Positions 8,075-15,513 are shown, numbered from the stretch's first letter. The stretch is DNA of 30,153 bases from an uncultured Verrucomicrobiota bacterium (GCA_945483525.1 CALYRV010000009.1:1-30153), one strand, 5' to 3'. Numbers and translations: made by a program. Notes: generated from the sequence alone by a model not told the origin.

Positions 8075-9280
8075 ATGAAATACTGGGGCATCACTGGCAC
8101 GAACGGAAAGACCACCTGCACGTGGATCTTCGCGGAGTTCGTGAATGCGTGTGCGGGACGCAAGTGCGGCTATGTTACGACGGTCGAGGTCTATGACGGC
8201 AAGGACCGTTATTACACTGGCTATACGACGCCGCCGCTGAAAACGCTGCATGAGATCTACGCGAAGATGGAGGCGAACGGGTGCACGGACTGCGTGATGG
8301 AGGTTTCGTCCCATGCGATTCATCAGAACCGTACGGGCGATACCGTCTTCTCCGGGGGTGCGTTCACGAACCTGAGCGAAGATCATCTCGACTATCATAA
8401 GACGATGGAGGAGTACTTCCGCGTGAAGGCGAGTTTCGCGGAGAAGATCGCCTCGCAGCACGCGACGCGTCCCGATATGGGGCGCAGGGATCTGCCCCCG
8501 TATGTGGTCTGCATGGACGGCGAATACGGCGAACGGATGTTCAATGCGGTCGGCAATTTCGCGGTCAACGTGATTCGTGTTTCGAGAGCGAAGTTGGAGA
8601 AGGTAGTTGGAGGTGGAGAGCGGAGTTACGATTTGTCGGAGTTGAAGCTCGTCGGCGCGTACAACGAGTCGAACGTGCTGACATCGGCCGCTCTCGCGGA
8701 AGCGGCGGGAGTGCCGCGGGAGATCATCCAGGCGACGATTCCGAGACTCACGCCTCGCTGGGGGCGGTTGGAGGAAGTGCAGAGTGCAAAGTGCAGGGTG
8801 CCGAGCAGGGTGTTCGTCGATTTTGCGCATACGCCCGACGGACTCGAAAAAGTCCTTACTGCCGTCCGTGAAGTCATGAACTCGAACCACGAACCACGAA
8901 CCGCTAACCACGACCTCTGGGTCGTCTTCGGCGCGGGAGGAGACCGTGATCCGATGAAGCGTCCGTTGATGGGCAAGGCGTGCGCGGAGCTGGCGGACAG
9001 ACTCGTCGTCACTTCGGATAATCCGCGTTCGGAAGATCCGATGGCAATCATCAACGCCATTCTAAAAGGAATAACTCCACTCTCGACCTCAACCTCTGAC
9101 CTTCAACCTGCCGTTGTGGTGGAGGCGGATCGGAAGAAGGCGATCGAGTACGCACTCCGCAACGCGAAGGAAGGCGACGTGGTGGTGATTGCTGGCAAGG
9201 GACACGAGACGACGCAGGAGATCAAGGGGGTGAAGCATCCTTTTGACGACCGTGAGATGGTAAGGAACTTTGTGATATAA
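8075..9280 (+). CDS. murE: MurE-type ligase (meso-DAP-adding signature), N-terminal domain absent
   Basis: MurE adds the third amino acid to UDP-MurNAc-dipeptide in peptidoglycan synthesis. The ATP-binding motif GITGTNGKTTC begins at residue 5, followed by VMEVSSHAIHQNR, FTNLSEDHLDYH, the carbamylated-Lys region RVKASFAEK, FVDFAHTPDGL, and DNPRSEDP, the signature of meso-diaminopimelate-specific enzymes. At 401 residues it is clearly shorter than usual (about 480-500): the N-terminal UDP-binding domain is missing, and no start codon exists upstream because GH92 ends at 8064. The central and C-terminal domains look complete. Four 7-nt-period repeat tracts are translated inside it. It may be a functional truncated form, a paralogue, or decaying. 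Confidence 0.85.
   Translation: MKYWGITGTNGKTTCTWIFAEFVNACAGRKCGYVTTVEVYDGKDRYYTGYTTPPLKTLHEIYAKMEANGCTDCVMEVSSHAIHQNRTGDTVFSGGAFTNLSEDHLDYHKTMEEYFRVKASFAEKIASQHATRPDMGRRDLPPYVVCMDGEYGERMFNAVGNFAVNVIRVSRAKLEKVVGGGERSYDLSELKLVGAYNESNVLTSAALAEAAGVPREIIQATIPRLTPRWGRLEEVQSAKCRVPSRVFVDFAHTPDGLEKVLTAVREVMNSNHEPRTANHDLWVVFGAGGDRDPMKRPLMGKACAELADRLVVTSDNPRSEDPMAIINAILKGITPLSTSTSDLQPAVVVEADRKKAIEYALRNAKEGDVVVIAGKGHETTQEIKGVKHPFDDREMVRNFVI
8592..8626 (+). repeat. 7-nt-period tract 1 in murE
   Basis: AGTTGGA occurs twice 13 bases apart, followed by GGTGGAG and AGCGGAG, variants of the same heptad. It encodes the peptide around LEKVVGGGERS, a low-complexity stretch just before the conserved KLVGAYNESN of the central domain. 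It stays in frame. Confidence 0.65.
8776..8810 (+). repeat. 7-nt-period tract 2 in murE
   Basis: Five consecutive heptads: AGTGCAG, then a one-base variant (AGTGCAA), then AGTGCAG again, then two more diverged units. It encodes VQSAKCRVPSR between WGRLEE and VFVDFAHTPDG, at the junction of the central and C-terminal Mur ligase domains. The reading frame is kept. Confidence 0.8.
8878..8911 (+). repeat. 7-nt-period tract 3 in murE
   Basis: GAACCAC is repeated exactly twice, then GAACCGC and TAACCAC follow, all in strict 7-nt register. It encodes NSNHEPRTANHD in the loop before the strand LWVVFGAGGDRD of the C-terminal domain, where MurE proteins vary in length. Confidence 0.85.
9075..9112 (+). 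repeat. 7-nt-period tract 4 in murE
   Basis: Five heptads in register, with TCAACCT occurring twice 14 bases apart and CTCGACC and CTGACCT as related units. It encodes PLSTSTSDLQP between AILKGI and VVVEADRKKAI. Its unit differs from those of the other three tracts in the gene. Confidence 0.75.
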
Positions 9281-9281
9281 T
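9273..9281 (+). promoter_or_regulatory. Extended -10 promoter of the S1-domain gene
   Basis: TGATATAAT overlaps the murE stop codon (TAA at 9278-9280) and ends 10 nt before the ATG at 9292. The predicted leader is only a few bases and contains no Shine-Dalgarno sequence. No convincing -35 lies at the normal distance, fitting an extended -10 promoter. Confidence 0.65.
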
Positions 9282-9291
9282 ATCCTGGCTT

Positions 9292-10077
9292 ATGAATAAT
9301 GGTAATTTCGATTTCGGTTCGCTGCTGAACGATCAGTTCAAAGGCGTGAAGAAGAGCTACAAGTTCGGCAAGGCCTTCAACGAGGACAAGAGCATTGTGC
9401 GTCCCGAGAAGCCTGCGGTCGAGGCGCAGAGCGACGATAACGCCGTTCTGCTGAAGGCATGGACCGAGGGGGAGTCCGTGAGCGGCATCGTCGAAAAGGA
9501 AGTGAAGGGCGGTTACGAGGTCACGGTCGCCGGCGAGCGCGCGTTCTGTCCCTTCAGTCAGATCGACAAGATCAAGAAGGAGGCGTCCGAATACATCGGC
9601 CGCAAGTTCGACTTCCTGCTGACGGAGTATTCGAAGGATGACCGCGGACTCAATGTGATCGTTTCGCGGCGCGCGCTGATCGACCTTCAGGAGCAGGCGC
9701 TTCGTGAGGCGACGCTCGAGCAGTTGCATGAGGGCGAGACGCTGAACGGAACCGTCACCAAGGTGATGGAGTTCGGTGCGTTCGTCGATCTCGGCGGCGT
9801 CGAGGGTCTTATTCCGGCGCGCGAAGTCGCGTGGGAGCGGGTCGAGGATCTCAACACGGTCCTCAAGGCCGGTGACGGCGTCACGGTGAAGATCATCAAA
9901 CTCGATCTTGAATCGCAGAAGATCACGCTGTCCCGCAAGGAGTGCATGAGCCGTGTCTTCAAGCGTTCGCCTGAGGACGAGGCGGCCGCGAAGTCCGCTG
10001 CGGAAGTCGCCGCGTGGATGGAGGAGAACGCGAAGAAGAACTCTGGTTTCGGCTGCGGCGCCTTCGACAAGCTGTAA
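9292..10077 (+). CDS. RNA-binding protein with two S1 domains
   Basis: A 261-residue cytoplasmic protein with two S1 (OB-fold) RNA-binding domains, about residues 60-128 (GESVSGIVEKEVKGGYEVTV to NVIVSRR) and 148-216 (GETLNGTVTKVMEFGAFVDL to KITLSRK). The second is the more canonical, with GAFVDLGGVEGLIP. It resembles ribosomal protein S1 but has only two domains; in S1-like proteins these bind mRNA leaders. Residues 1-55 are charged and unassigned. A promoter directly upstream and a strong terminator downstream make it a single-gene unit. A specific role is not deducible. Confidence 0.88.
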   Translation: MNNGNFDFGSLLNDQFKGVKKSYKFGKAFNEDKSIVRPEKPAVEAQSDDNAVLLKAWTEGESVSGIVEKEVKGGYEVTVAGERAFCPFSQIDKIKKEASEYIGRKFDFLLTEYSKDDRGLNVIVSRRALIDLQEQALREATLEQLHEGETLNGTVTKVMEFGAFVDLGGVEGLIPAREVAWERVEDLNTVLKAGDGVTVKIIKLDLESQKITLSRKECMSRVFKRSPEDEAAAKSAAEVAAWMEENAKKNSGFGCGAFDKL

Positions 10078-10103
10078 GGGTATTCCGCAATCGTTTGCGA
10101 GAG

Positions 10104-10140
10104 TTGGCGCGAGGTGTTTGGCACCCCGCGCCAATTTTTT
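10104..10140 (+). terminator. Rho-independent terminator after the S1-domain gene
   Basis: TTGGCGCG (10104-10111) pairs perfectly with CGCGCCAA (10127-10134), an inner GGTG/CACC helix extends the stem, and six T follow (10135-10140). It starts 27 nt after the stop codon. It is the clearest terminator in the window. Confidence 0.9.
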
Positions 10141-10169
10141 GTATGTTTGTAATGCGCTGATTTTGGAAG

Positions 10170-10188
10170 GTGGGGCGCCTCGCCCCAC
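10170..10188. repeat. Perfect short inverted repeat
   Basis: GTGGGGCG and CGCCCCAC form an 8-bp perfect stem with a 3-nt loop, between the terminator and the next promoter. No T-run follows. Similar short perfect hairpins lie at 10388-10407, 15576-15595 and 16997-17016. Confidence 0.6.
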
Positions 10189-10198
10189 GGTGATTTTG

Positions 10199-10207
10199 TG
10201 ATATAAT
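10199..10207 (+). promoter_or_regulatory. Extended -10 promoter of the structured RNA region
   Basis: TGATATAAT, preceded by TTTG, matches the promoter at 9273 almost exactly. No good protein gene starts close downstream; the next 200 nt are rich in hairpins, which suggests a stand-alone RNA or a long structured leader. Predicted transcription start is about 10213-10216. Confidence 0.6.
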
Positions 10208-10213
10208 AGTGGC

Positions 10214-10410
10214 GTTCGGGCGAGGGGATATGTTGATCCGTCCGAGCGCTATAGGTCAAGGTCCAACCGCGGCAAATCCGCCGCGCCCAAACCAAGGCTG
10301 CATAATGACGATTTAGCATCAACGCTAACAAGTCGTTCGACCGAAATACTACCACTATTTCAAATCCAGAACGACATGTGAGTGATGATGCGCCCCTCTG
10401 GGCGCATTGT
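10214..10410 (+). ncRNA. Candidate structured non-coding RNA, class unknown
   Basis: Behind a promoter lie successive perfect or near-perfect hairpins: 10212-10219 with 10242-10249; CGCGGC/GCCGCG at 10268-10285; ACGATTT/AAGTCGT at 10308-10336; GAAATA/TATTTC at 10343-10361; and ATGCGCCC/GGGCGCAT at 10388-10407. The 5' end can also pair long-range with CCAGAACGAC (10366-10375). Size and a closing helix would suit a 6S-like RNA, but I cannot confirm the class. SRP, tmRNA and RNase P RNA signatures were not found. A 28-codon frame (10230-10316) with weak initiation context overlaps it. Confidence 0.4.
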
Positions 10411-10527
10411 CTCTTCGTGTATTCTGGATAGCCTGTGGTAGGGCTACGGTCGAGTGCATGAATGAGATAATGCGCTCTTTTTTATGCACGAGAGGCGGTC
10501 TCCGCGACGATTTTGCGCGTGGAAGAG

Positions 10528-10553
10528 TGAACGTTCAGAACGCCAATTATAGT
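10528..10553 (+). promoter_or_regulatory. Possible promoter and operator before the restriction-modification island
   Basis: TGAACGTTCA (10528-10537) is a perfect 10-bp palindrome, and 10 nt downstream lies TATAGT (10548-10553), a plausible -10. A palindrome at this place could bind a regulator, but no controller (C) protein gene is visible nearby. This is a weak call based on position and symmetry only. Confidence 0.3.
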
Positions 10554-10580
10554 GTACAAATATCGTGCAAAGGAAAGCCG

Positions 10581-10655
10581 ATGCTTCGGTGTGCCATTGG
10601 TTTTACTTTGCTCGCGAATATGCTATTGGCTTCTGCGGAGGATATAGATCCTCAA
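10581..10655 (+). pseudogene. Orphan signal-peptide start fused upstream of the methyltransferase
   Basis: From an ATG with AGGAAA 5 nt ahead, the frame encodes MLRCAIGFTLLANMLLASA followed by EDIDPQ: a short basic N-region, a hydrophobic core and an A-S-A cleavage site. This is a typical signal peptide, yet the frame runs straight into a cytoplasmic-type DNA methyltransferase. It most likely represents the 5' end of a secreted-protein gene interrupted by the island. Confidence 0.45.
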
Positions 10656-12611
10656 ATGGAGAATGTCATGCCTTCTGCTGTTGAGCGGCTGTATATCAAT
10701 AACAGGCGTTATCTCGGAAACAAATATAAACTACTTTCTGCTATTCGACAAATTGTTGATGATCACTGCGAAAATGTGCGAACGTTTGTTGATGTATTTG
10801 CAGGGACGGGCTCGGTCGCTTCGGCGTTTCCTGACAAGAAGCTGATTTTGAATGATATCTTGTATAGCAATTATATTTGCCACATAGCTTGGTTTTCTGG
10901 GGAGGAATATTCTGAAAAGAAGATCGCTAACTTGATAAAGGGTTATAATGCCATTCAAGTTACAGAAGAGAACTACATGAGCGAAACATTCGCAGATACT
11001 TATTTTTCTGCGGAGGACTGTAGAAAGATCGGTTATATAAGGGAGAATATAGACCGGTTGTATTTGGGTAATGAAATTAATGCACGTGAACGGGCCTTGT
11101 TAATAACATCGTTGCTATATGCGATGGATAAGATTGCTAATACGGTTGGACATTATGATGCATACCGTAAAGGCGTAGAAGCTGGTAGCCGACTAGTAAT
11201 GAAATTGCCTACGCCTCCAAGATGTGAGGTTAAAGATAATAAGTGTTACCGGAAAGACGCGAATGAGCTTGCAAGGGAGTTGCCGCCTGTAGATGTGTTT
11301 TTCATGGATCCTCCATACAATAGTCGGCAATACGGTGATGCGTATCATCTTCTTGAGAATGTTGCAGAGTGGAAACAGCCGAAGGTTGTGGGTGTTGCGA
11401 AGAAGATGGATCGGAGTGCCGTTAAGAGCGACTATTGTACAAAAAAAGCCGAAGCCGCTTTTGCCGATTTGGTTTCCCAAATTAAGGCGAGATACATTGT
11501 GCTTACGTATAATAACATGGCAGAGCAGGGGAACGATCGCTCAAATGCAAAATTGAGTGACGAGGCAATTTTGTCGTCGTTGCAATCCCGTGGCGAAGTG
11601 ATGGTTTTTAATGTTGAGCATAAGGCATTCTCGGCAGGAAAGTCGAATCGTGATAATAATGTTGAGCGAATTTTCTTGTGCAAGTGCGAAGAAGTGAAAT
11701 GCTACGTGGCTTCACCGTTGAATTATACTGGCGGCAAATTCAAAATCATCGACCAATTGATGACGAATTTCCCACAGAAGATTGACAGATTTGTTGATCT
11801 GTTTTGCGGTGGGTGTAATGTCGGGATCAATGTAAATGCGAGAAGTGTCCTATTTATGGATTCATCAACGCAATTGATAGACATGTTTTCTATGATGCAA
11901 AGAGCTGGATCGGATAAGTTTATAACAGACGCGAAAGCACTTGTGCAAAGGTTCGGGCTGTCGGATTCGAATCGATTTGGTTATGCACATTATGGATGCA
12001 AATCAACCACGGGGTTGGGTTCCTATAATAAAGAGGCGTATCTCGCTCTTCGCAAACATTATTCCGAGCTGCCAGAGAAAACCATGGAAAAGTCCGTGGC
12101 TCTGTATGTGCTTGTCGTTTATGGGTTTAATAACCAAATCAGGTTTAATTCAAAGGGCGAGTATAATCTTCCGGTCGGCAAGAGGGATATGAATGCGAAG
12201 ATGGTTCGTAAAGCAACGGATTTCATCAATCGCATTCACAGAGGCGATTATGAATTTCGGGCTGGTGATTTTAGAACTCTAGACGTGTCCGTGCTTGGTC
12301 CAAATGATTTTGTTTATGCTGATCCTCCGTATTTGATTACAACGGCGACATACAATGAGAACGATGGTTGGACCGAGAACGATGAGGAAGACCTTCTGAA
12401 TCTATTGGATCGTATAGATGATCAAGGATCTCATTTCGCGCTTTCTAATGTTACAGAAAGCAATGGAAAGACAAATGTGATTTTGCGAAATTGGATCGAT
12501 TTGAATCGTGATAGATATCGTGTGGTAGATATTTCGCGTGATTATTCAAACTCAAATTATCAGCGTAAAAATGCGGGTACTTCACACGAGGTCCTTATCG
12601 TTAACTACTGA
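10656..12611 (+). CDS. Fused two-domain adenine-specific DNA methyltransferase (M.FokI-like)
   Basis: This protein methylates adenine at N6 to protect host DNA from the partner nuclease. Two D12-class domains are joined. The first has YLGNKYKLL, motif I DVFAGTGS (about residue 46) and DPPYNSRQY (about 218). The second has NYTGGKFK (about 355), DLFCGGCN (about 380) and ADPPYLITTATY (about 555). M.FokI has this layout and similar length (about 650) and methylates each strand of an asymmetric site with a different half. ATG 10656 was preferred over upstream starts because the conserved region begins just after it; ATG 10668, with GGAGA ahead, is also possible. Base composition is AT-rich compared with the flanks, a sign of transfer. 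Confidence 0.85.
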   Translation: MENVMPSAVERLYINNRRYLGNKYKLLSAIRQIVDDHCENVRTFVDVFAGTGSVASAFPDKKLILNDILYSNYICHIAWFSGEEYSEKKIANLIKGYNAIQVTEENYMSETFADTYFSAEDCRKIGYIRENIDRLYLGNEINARERALLITSLLYAMDKIANTVGHYDAYRKGVEAGSRLVMKLPTPPRCEVKDNKCYRKDANELARELPPVDVFFMDPPYNSRQYGDAYHLLENVAEWKQPKVVGVAKKMDRSAVKSDYCTKKAEAAFADLVSQIKARYIVLTYNNMAEQGNDRSNAKLSDEAILSSLQSRGEVMVFNVEHKAFSAGKSNRDNNVERIFLCKCEEVKCYVASPLNYTGGKFKIIDQLMTNFPQKIDRFVDLFCGGCNVGINVNARSVLFMDSSTQLIDMFSMMQRAGSDKFITDAKALVQRFGLSDSNRFGYAHYGCKSTTGLGSYNKEAYLALRKHYSELPEKTMEKSVALYVLVVYGFNNQIRFNSKGEYNLPVGKRDMNAKMVRKATDFINRIHRGDYEFRAGDFRTLDVSVLGPNDFVYADPPYLITTATYNENDGWTENDEEDLLNLLDRIDDQGSHFALSNVTESNGKTNVILRNWIDLNRDRYRVVDISRDYSNSNYQRKNAGTSHEVLIVNY

Positions 12612-12620
12612 GGAGCTGTC

Positions 12621-14654
12621 ATGTCTATCGCGTACAAAAGTTTCTGCTGGGTTCTAGGGACGACAAGCTTTCGTACCAATCAGTTGAACCGTAAGATAGA
12701 ACTTCAACTGGGGTATTTGGACGGTTTTTGGGCTGATCGGAGATTTGCCGCGCAACCATGGTCGGAAAACGATTCTGTGCAAAAGACATATTATGAACTG
12801 CTTAAGGCAAATGCCTTTGTTGTTGGTGATGCAGCACGCCCCGAGAAGGATGCACGAGAAAAAACATCCGGTCTCGTCGAACTTGGTCTATTGAATTCGG
12901 AAAGGAGACTGACTGGAGCAGGTCGTAAGGTTCTTGACATTTCAAGGGCTGGCGATTTTAGCATTGATACAAGCAATATGCTCGAACTTCCTAAGGATAG
13001 TTATCAGTATTTTCTGCAGCTTCTCAAGGCGACTAAGCAATTTGAAGGTGGGTATGTTCGCCCGTTTGTCACTTTCCTACACGTTTTGAACAGGGTTATT
13101 CCTGATGGCGATAAGCGCAAGTATTTGACCGCAACAGAGTTTACTAATCTCTTGCCGATGTGTGTAGATGCAAATACAACAAAGACAATAATAGAAAGCA
13201 TTAATACGGCGAGGTGCGCGAAATGTCCGGTTGATGTTGACGGGACAATTATCGCATTGCTTATGCGGATGGAAAATTATAGAGAAGCACTTGAAGCGTT
13301 TCGTTCGCCAAGAGAGGTTGATGAGAATTTGATTTGTTTGATTGGCATGAACCGAAAAAGTGGTGCAAGAGGTGCGGCTCGGTATGACGCGCCATATTTT
13401 GGAATATTTCGCGCTCTTCATGAAATTGTTTTCAAGGGGCTTTCCGCGGCGCGATTGAGCAGCTTTGTTAATGCACTAAATTCATGCAACCTTAAGTCTA
13501 ATTGGCTGAAATACTTCTTTGATGTTGGTGTAGGCAGGAGGTTGCCCAGAGATCTTTCGTCTGTTTTTCGTCGTGATAATGCCATATTGCATGCCAAAAC
13601 TGAGGATGAGTTCAGGTGTGAGTTCTTTAAAGTAATGCACTTGTTGAAGGCTAAGGCGACATTCAAGGACTATGCCGATCTTAACCGCAGATATTTTGGT
13701 TTAACGGACATTGTTGTGTTCAATGATGACGTTGTTGAGCTTGACCTCTTGCCAAAGGAGTTCGTTGCGAAAATTGGCGGCTGGTTGGAGGTGGAAGCAT
13801 TTCGTAAATGCACACTTCTTGAGCAAGACGTGCCCCTTGAGCGTATCGTTACGGCGACACTTCCACATAAGGAGGAGTTGGTGGCTTCCGCGACAGGGCG
13901 CACAATGGAATCGGTTAATGCAGATGGCGGGATAAGGGCCGTCCTTAAGTCGGAGCGCTATGCAAGGTTTACGTCAATGCTTCATGAGAAGTTTCCGATT
14001 GAAACCATTAAGAATCTATTGACGTTGGTTGAGGATCGAGATAATGACGTCGAAGTTCAAAGACTTGTGACGGATAATGCTGATGTTCCGACAATATTTG
14101 AATATGTTGTTGGGCTGGCTTGGTACTATGTTAGTGGTGAAAAGGGAGATGTTCTTGAATATATGAATCTCTCCCTTGGCTCCGATTTTCTGCCGAAGAC
14201 ACATGCTGGAGGTGGGGAGGCAGATATTGTTTGGCAATATAATCCAGATCCTCCGCACTATGGCAAACACGCGCTTTTAATTGAAGCTACGCTTTCGGAA
14301 AAGGACGCACAGCGGCGGATGGAAATGGAGCCGGTATCTCGTCATCTTGGTGAGTATCGCTTGGCGCATCCTACAGAAACAAAATCGTATTGTACTTTTG
14401 TTACGACAAATCTCAACATCAATGTAATTGCCGATTTTCGCGGCAAAAAATCACAATCATATTATGATCCGAGTGATTGTAGTAGGCATGTGGACGGTTT
14501 GAAGATAATGCCAATCGATACGAAGATGTTAAGACGCATGTTGGAGAAAAGGGTGGGGTACGAATCTGTGTGTAGAATCTTTGAGGATCATTTTAATCGG
14601 TCTGGAGATGCAGTTTCGTGGCATAATAATTTACGTGCCGAAATAGAAGCATAG
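12621..14654 (+). CDS. Type II (type IIS) restriction endonuclease, AlwI-like
   Basis: A 677-residue protein encoded 10 nt after the methyltransferase, the expected place for its partner nuclease. The large N-terminal part (to about residue 500) has no motif I recognise and would read the DNA site. A PD-(D/E)XK-type core is near the C-terminus: HAGGGEADIVWQY with the metal-binding Asp (about residue 534), then LLIEATLS with Glu (about 552), followed by a Q/R-rich helix and EPVSRHLGEYR. The E-x-T strand followed by the E..PVxRHL helix resembles AlwI-family enzymes. The family call is from memory and moderate; the role as restriction enzyme is well supported by context. The gene is AT-rich. Confidence 0.7.
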   Translation: MSIAYKSFCWVLGTTSFRTNQLNRKIELQLGYLDGFWADRRFAAQPWSENDSVQKTYYELLKANAFVVGDAARPEKDAREKTSGLVELGLLNSERRLTGAGRKVLDISRAGDFSIDTSNMLELPKDSYQYFLQLLKATKQFEGGYVRPFVTFLHVLNRVIPDGDKRKYLTATEFTNLLPMCVDANTTKTIIESINTARCAKCPVDVDGTIIALLMRMENYREALEAFRSPREVDENLICLIGMNRKSGARGAARYDAPYFGIFRALHEIVFKGLSAARLSSFVNALNSCNLKSNWLKYFFDVGVGRRLPRDLSSVFRRDNAILHAKTEDEFRCEFFKVMHLLKAKATFKDYADLNRRYFGLTDIVVFNDDVVELDLLPKEFVAKIGGWLEVEAFRKCTLLEQDVPLERIVTATLPHKEELVASATGRTMESVNADGGIRAVLKSERYARFTSMLHEKFPIETIKNLLTLVEDRDNDVEVQRLVTDNADVPTIFEYVVGLAWYYVSGEKGDVLEYMNLSLGSDFLPKTHAGGGEADIVWQYNPDPPHYGKHALLIEATLSEKDAQRRMEMEPVSRHLGEYRLAHPTETKSYCTFVTTNLNINVIADFRGKKSQSYYDPSDCSRHVDGLKIMPIDTKMLRRMLEKRVGYESVCRIFEDHFNRSGDAVSWHNNLRAEIEA

Positions 14655-14676
14655 GTCACTTGGTAAAGGGGGTGTT

Positions 14677-15435
14677 ATGATCAAGGGTGTGATTTACATT
14701 TTGACGAATCCGTCGTTTCCGGAGTATGTGAAGATCGGGTATGCCGACGATATAGCGAAACGGCTGAAGGATTTGAATCGCAGTGAATGTATTCCGTATG
14801 CGTTTCGGGTATATGCGACTTACGGCGTAGAGGAGCGTTTGAGCGATGTCGCTATTCACAATATGATCGACAAGATCAATCCGGCTTTGCGCACGGTTGA
14901 AACCTTCGATGGCAAGAAGCGTAAGAAGGAGTTTTATGCGATGACGGCCGAAGACGCGTACGAAATCTTCGATACCATTGCGAAGCTGAGTGGAACTCGC
15001 TCGCGTCTTCGTAAGCTGACACCGGAAGGACATGAGATACTTGATGAGAAGATTGCCGCGGATGTCGAAGCTTCGACTAAGTATTCCGAGGAGATACATT
15101 TGAATCACGGATCGACGGATATTAAGAATCTGTATTTGAAGCTTAGGGAAGCGGTTGTGAAGTTCGGCGACGTTACAGTTGAACCCAAGAAGCTGTACAT
15201 TGCGTTTAAGGCACCGAAGAATTTTGCGGATGTTGAGATTCAGAAAAACGGGATAAAGATCTTCTTGAATCTCGAGAAGGGTCAGTTGAATGATCCCGAG
15301 GGACTGGCTGAAGACGTGTCTGAACTCGGACATTGGGGCAACGGCGATTATCGAATTTATCTGAGCGATGACGCAAAGATTGATTACGCGCTTGGGCTAA
15401 TTCGGCAGTCGTTCGACGCGCAGCAAGCAGGGTGA
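14677..15435 (+). CDS. GIY-YIG nuclease-like protein with C-terminal DUF5655 domain
   Basis: The N-terminus (residues 1-95) has GVIYILTNPSFPEYVKIGYADDIAKRL, the GIY-YIG fold in its T5orf172-like form, with an Arg at the position expected for catalysis. Residues about 145-245 (NLYLKLREAVVKFGDVTVE to YALGLIRQSF) match the DUF5655 pattern, a small domain often found with nucleases and restriction systems. AAAGGGGGTG lies just ahead of the start. It follows the endonuclease after 22 nt on the same strand, so it is probably an accessory part of the island: a nicking, repair or second restriction activity. The exact function is unknown. Composition is between the island and the host average. Confidence 0.75.
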   Translation: MIKGVIYILTNPSFPEYVKIGYADDIAKRLKDLNRSECIPYAFRVYATYGVEERLSDVAIHNMIDKINPALRTVETFDGKKRKKEFYAMTAEDAYEIFDTIAKLSGTRSRLRKLTPEGHEILDEKIAADVEASTKYSEEIHLNHGSTDIKNLYLKLREAVVKFGDVTVEPKKLYIAFKAPKNFADVEIQKNGIKIFLNLEKGQLNDPEGLAEDVSELGHWGNGDYRIYLSDDAKIDYALGLIRQSFDAQQAG

Positions 15436-15498
15436 AATTCAGAAGCTCGTAAGGCGCGAGCGGCATGGTGGGTGCGGCGCGATCTTGCCGCGGTGATT

Positions 15499-15507
15499 TG
15501 GTATAAT
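15499..15507 (+). promoter_or_regulatory. Extended -10 promoter of the transporter operon
   Basis: TGGTATAAT, preceded by TT, lies 6 nt before an ATG at 15514 that opens only a 9-codon frame, and about 100 nt before the transporter gene. Transcription should start about 15514, giving a leader with a mini-ORF and a hairpin. Confidence 0.6.
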
Positions 15508-15513
15508 ACTTGT

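Noticed and set aside
6553..8163. Long open frame on the minus strand (536 codons)
   Set aside because: It overlaps the clear GH92 gene and the murE start, and its Arg/Pro-rich product has no recognisable family.
8884..8911. CRISPR array from the repeated GAACCAC units
   Set aside because: Units are 7 nt and contiguous without spacers, and no cas genes are present.
10230..10316. 28-codon frame after the 10199 promoter
   Set aside because: GAGGGG is only about 3 nt from the ATG, the peptide has no features, and it lies across strong RNA hairpins, so an RNA role seems more likely.
10214..10410. Identification as SRP RNA, tmRNA or RNase P RNA
   Set aside because: The SRP GGAA-loop domain, the tmRNA tag frame with CCA-type end, and the conserved RNase P core were not found.
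10407..10655. Upstream extension of the methyltransferase frame as part of the enzyme
   Set aside because: The extension holds a hairpin, a possible promoter and a signal peptide, and the conserved methyltransferase sequence begins after 10656.
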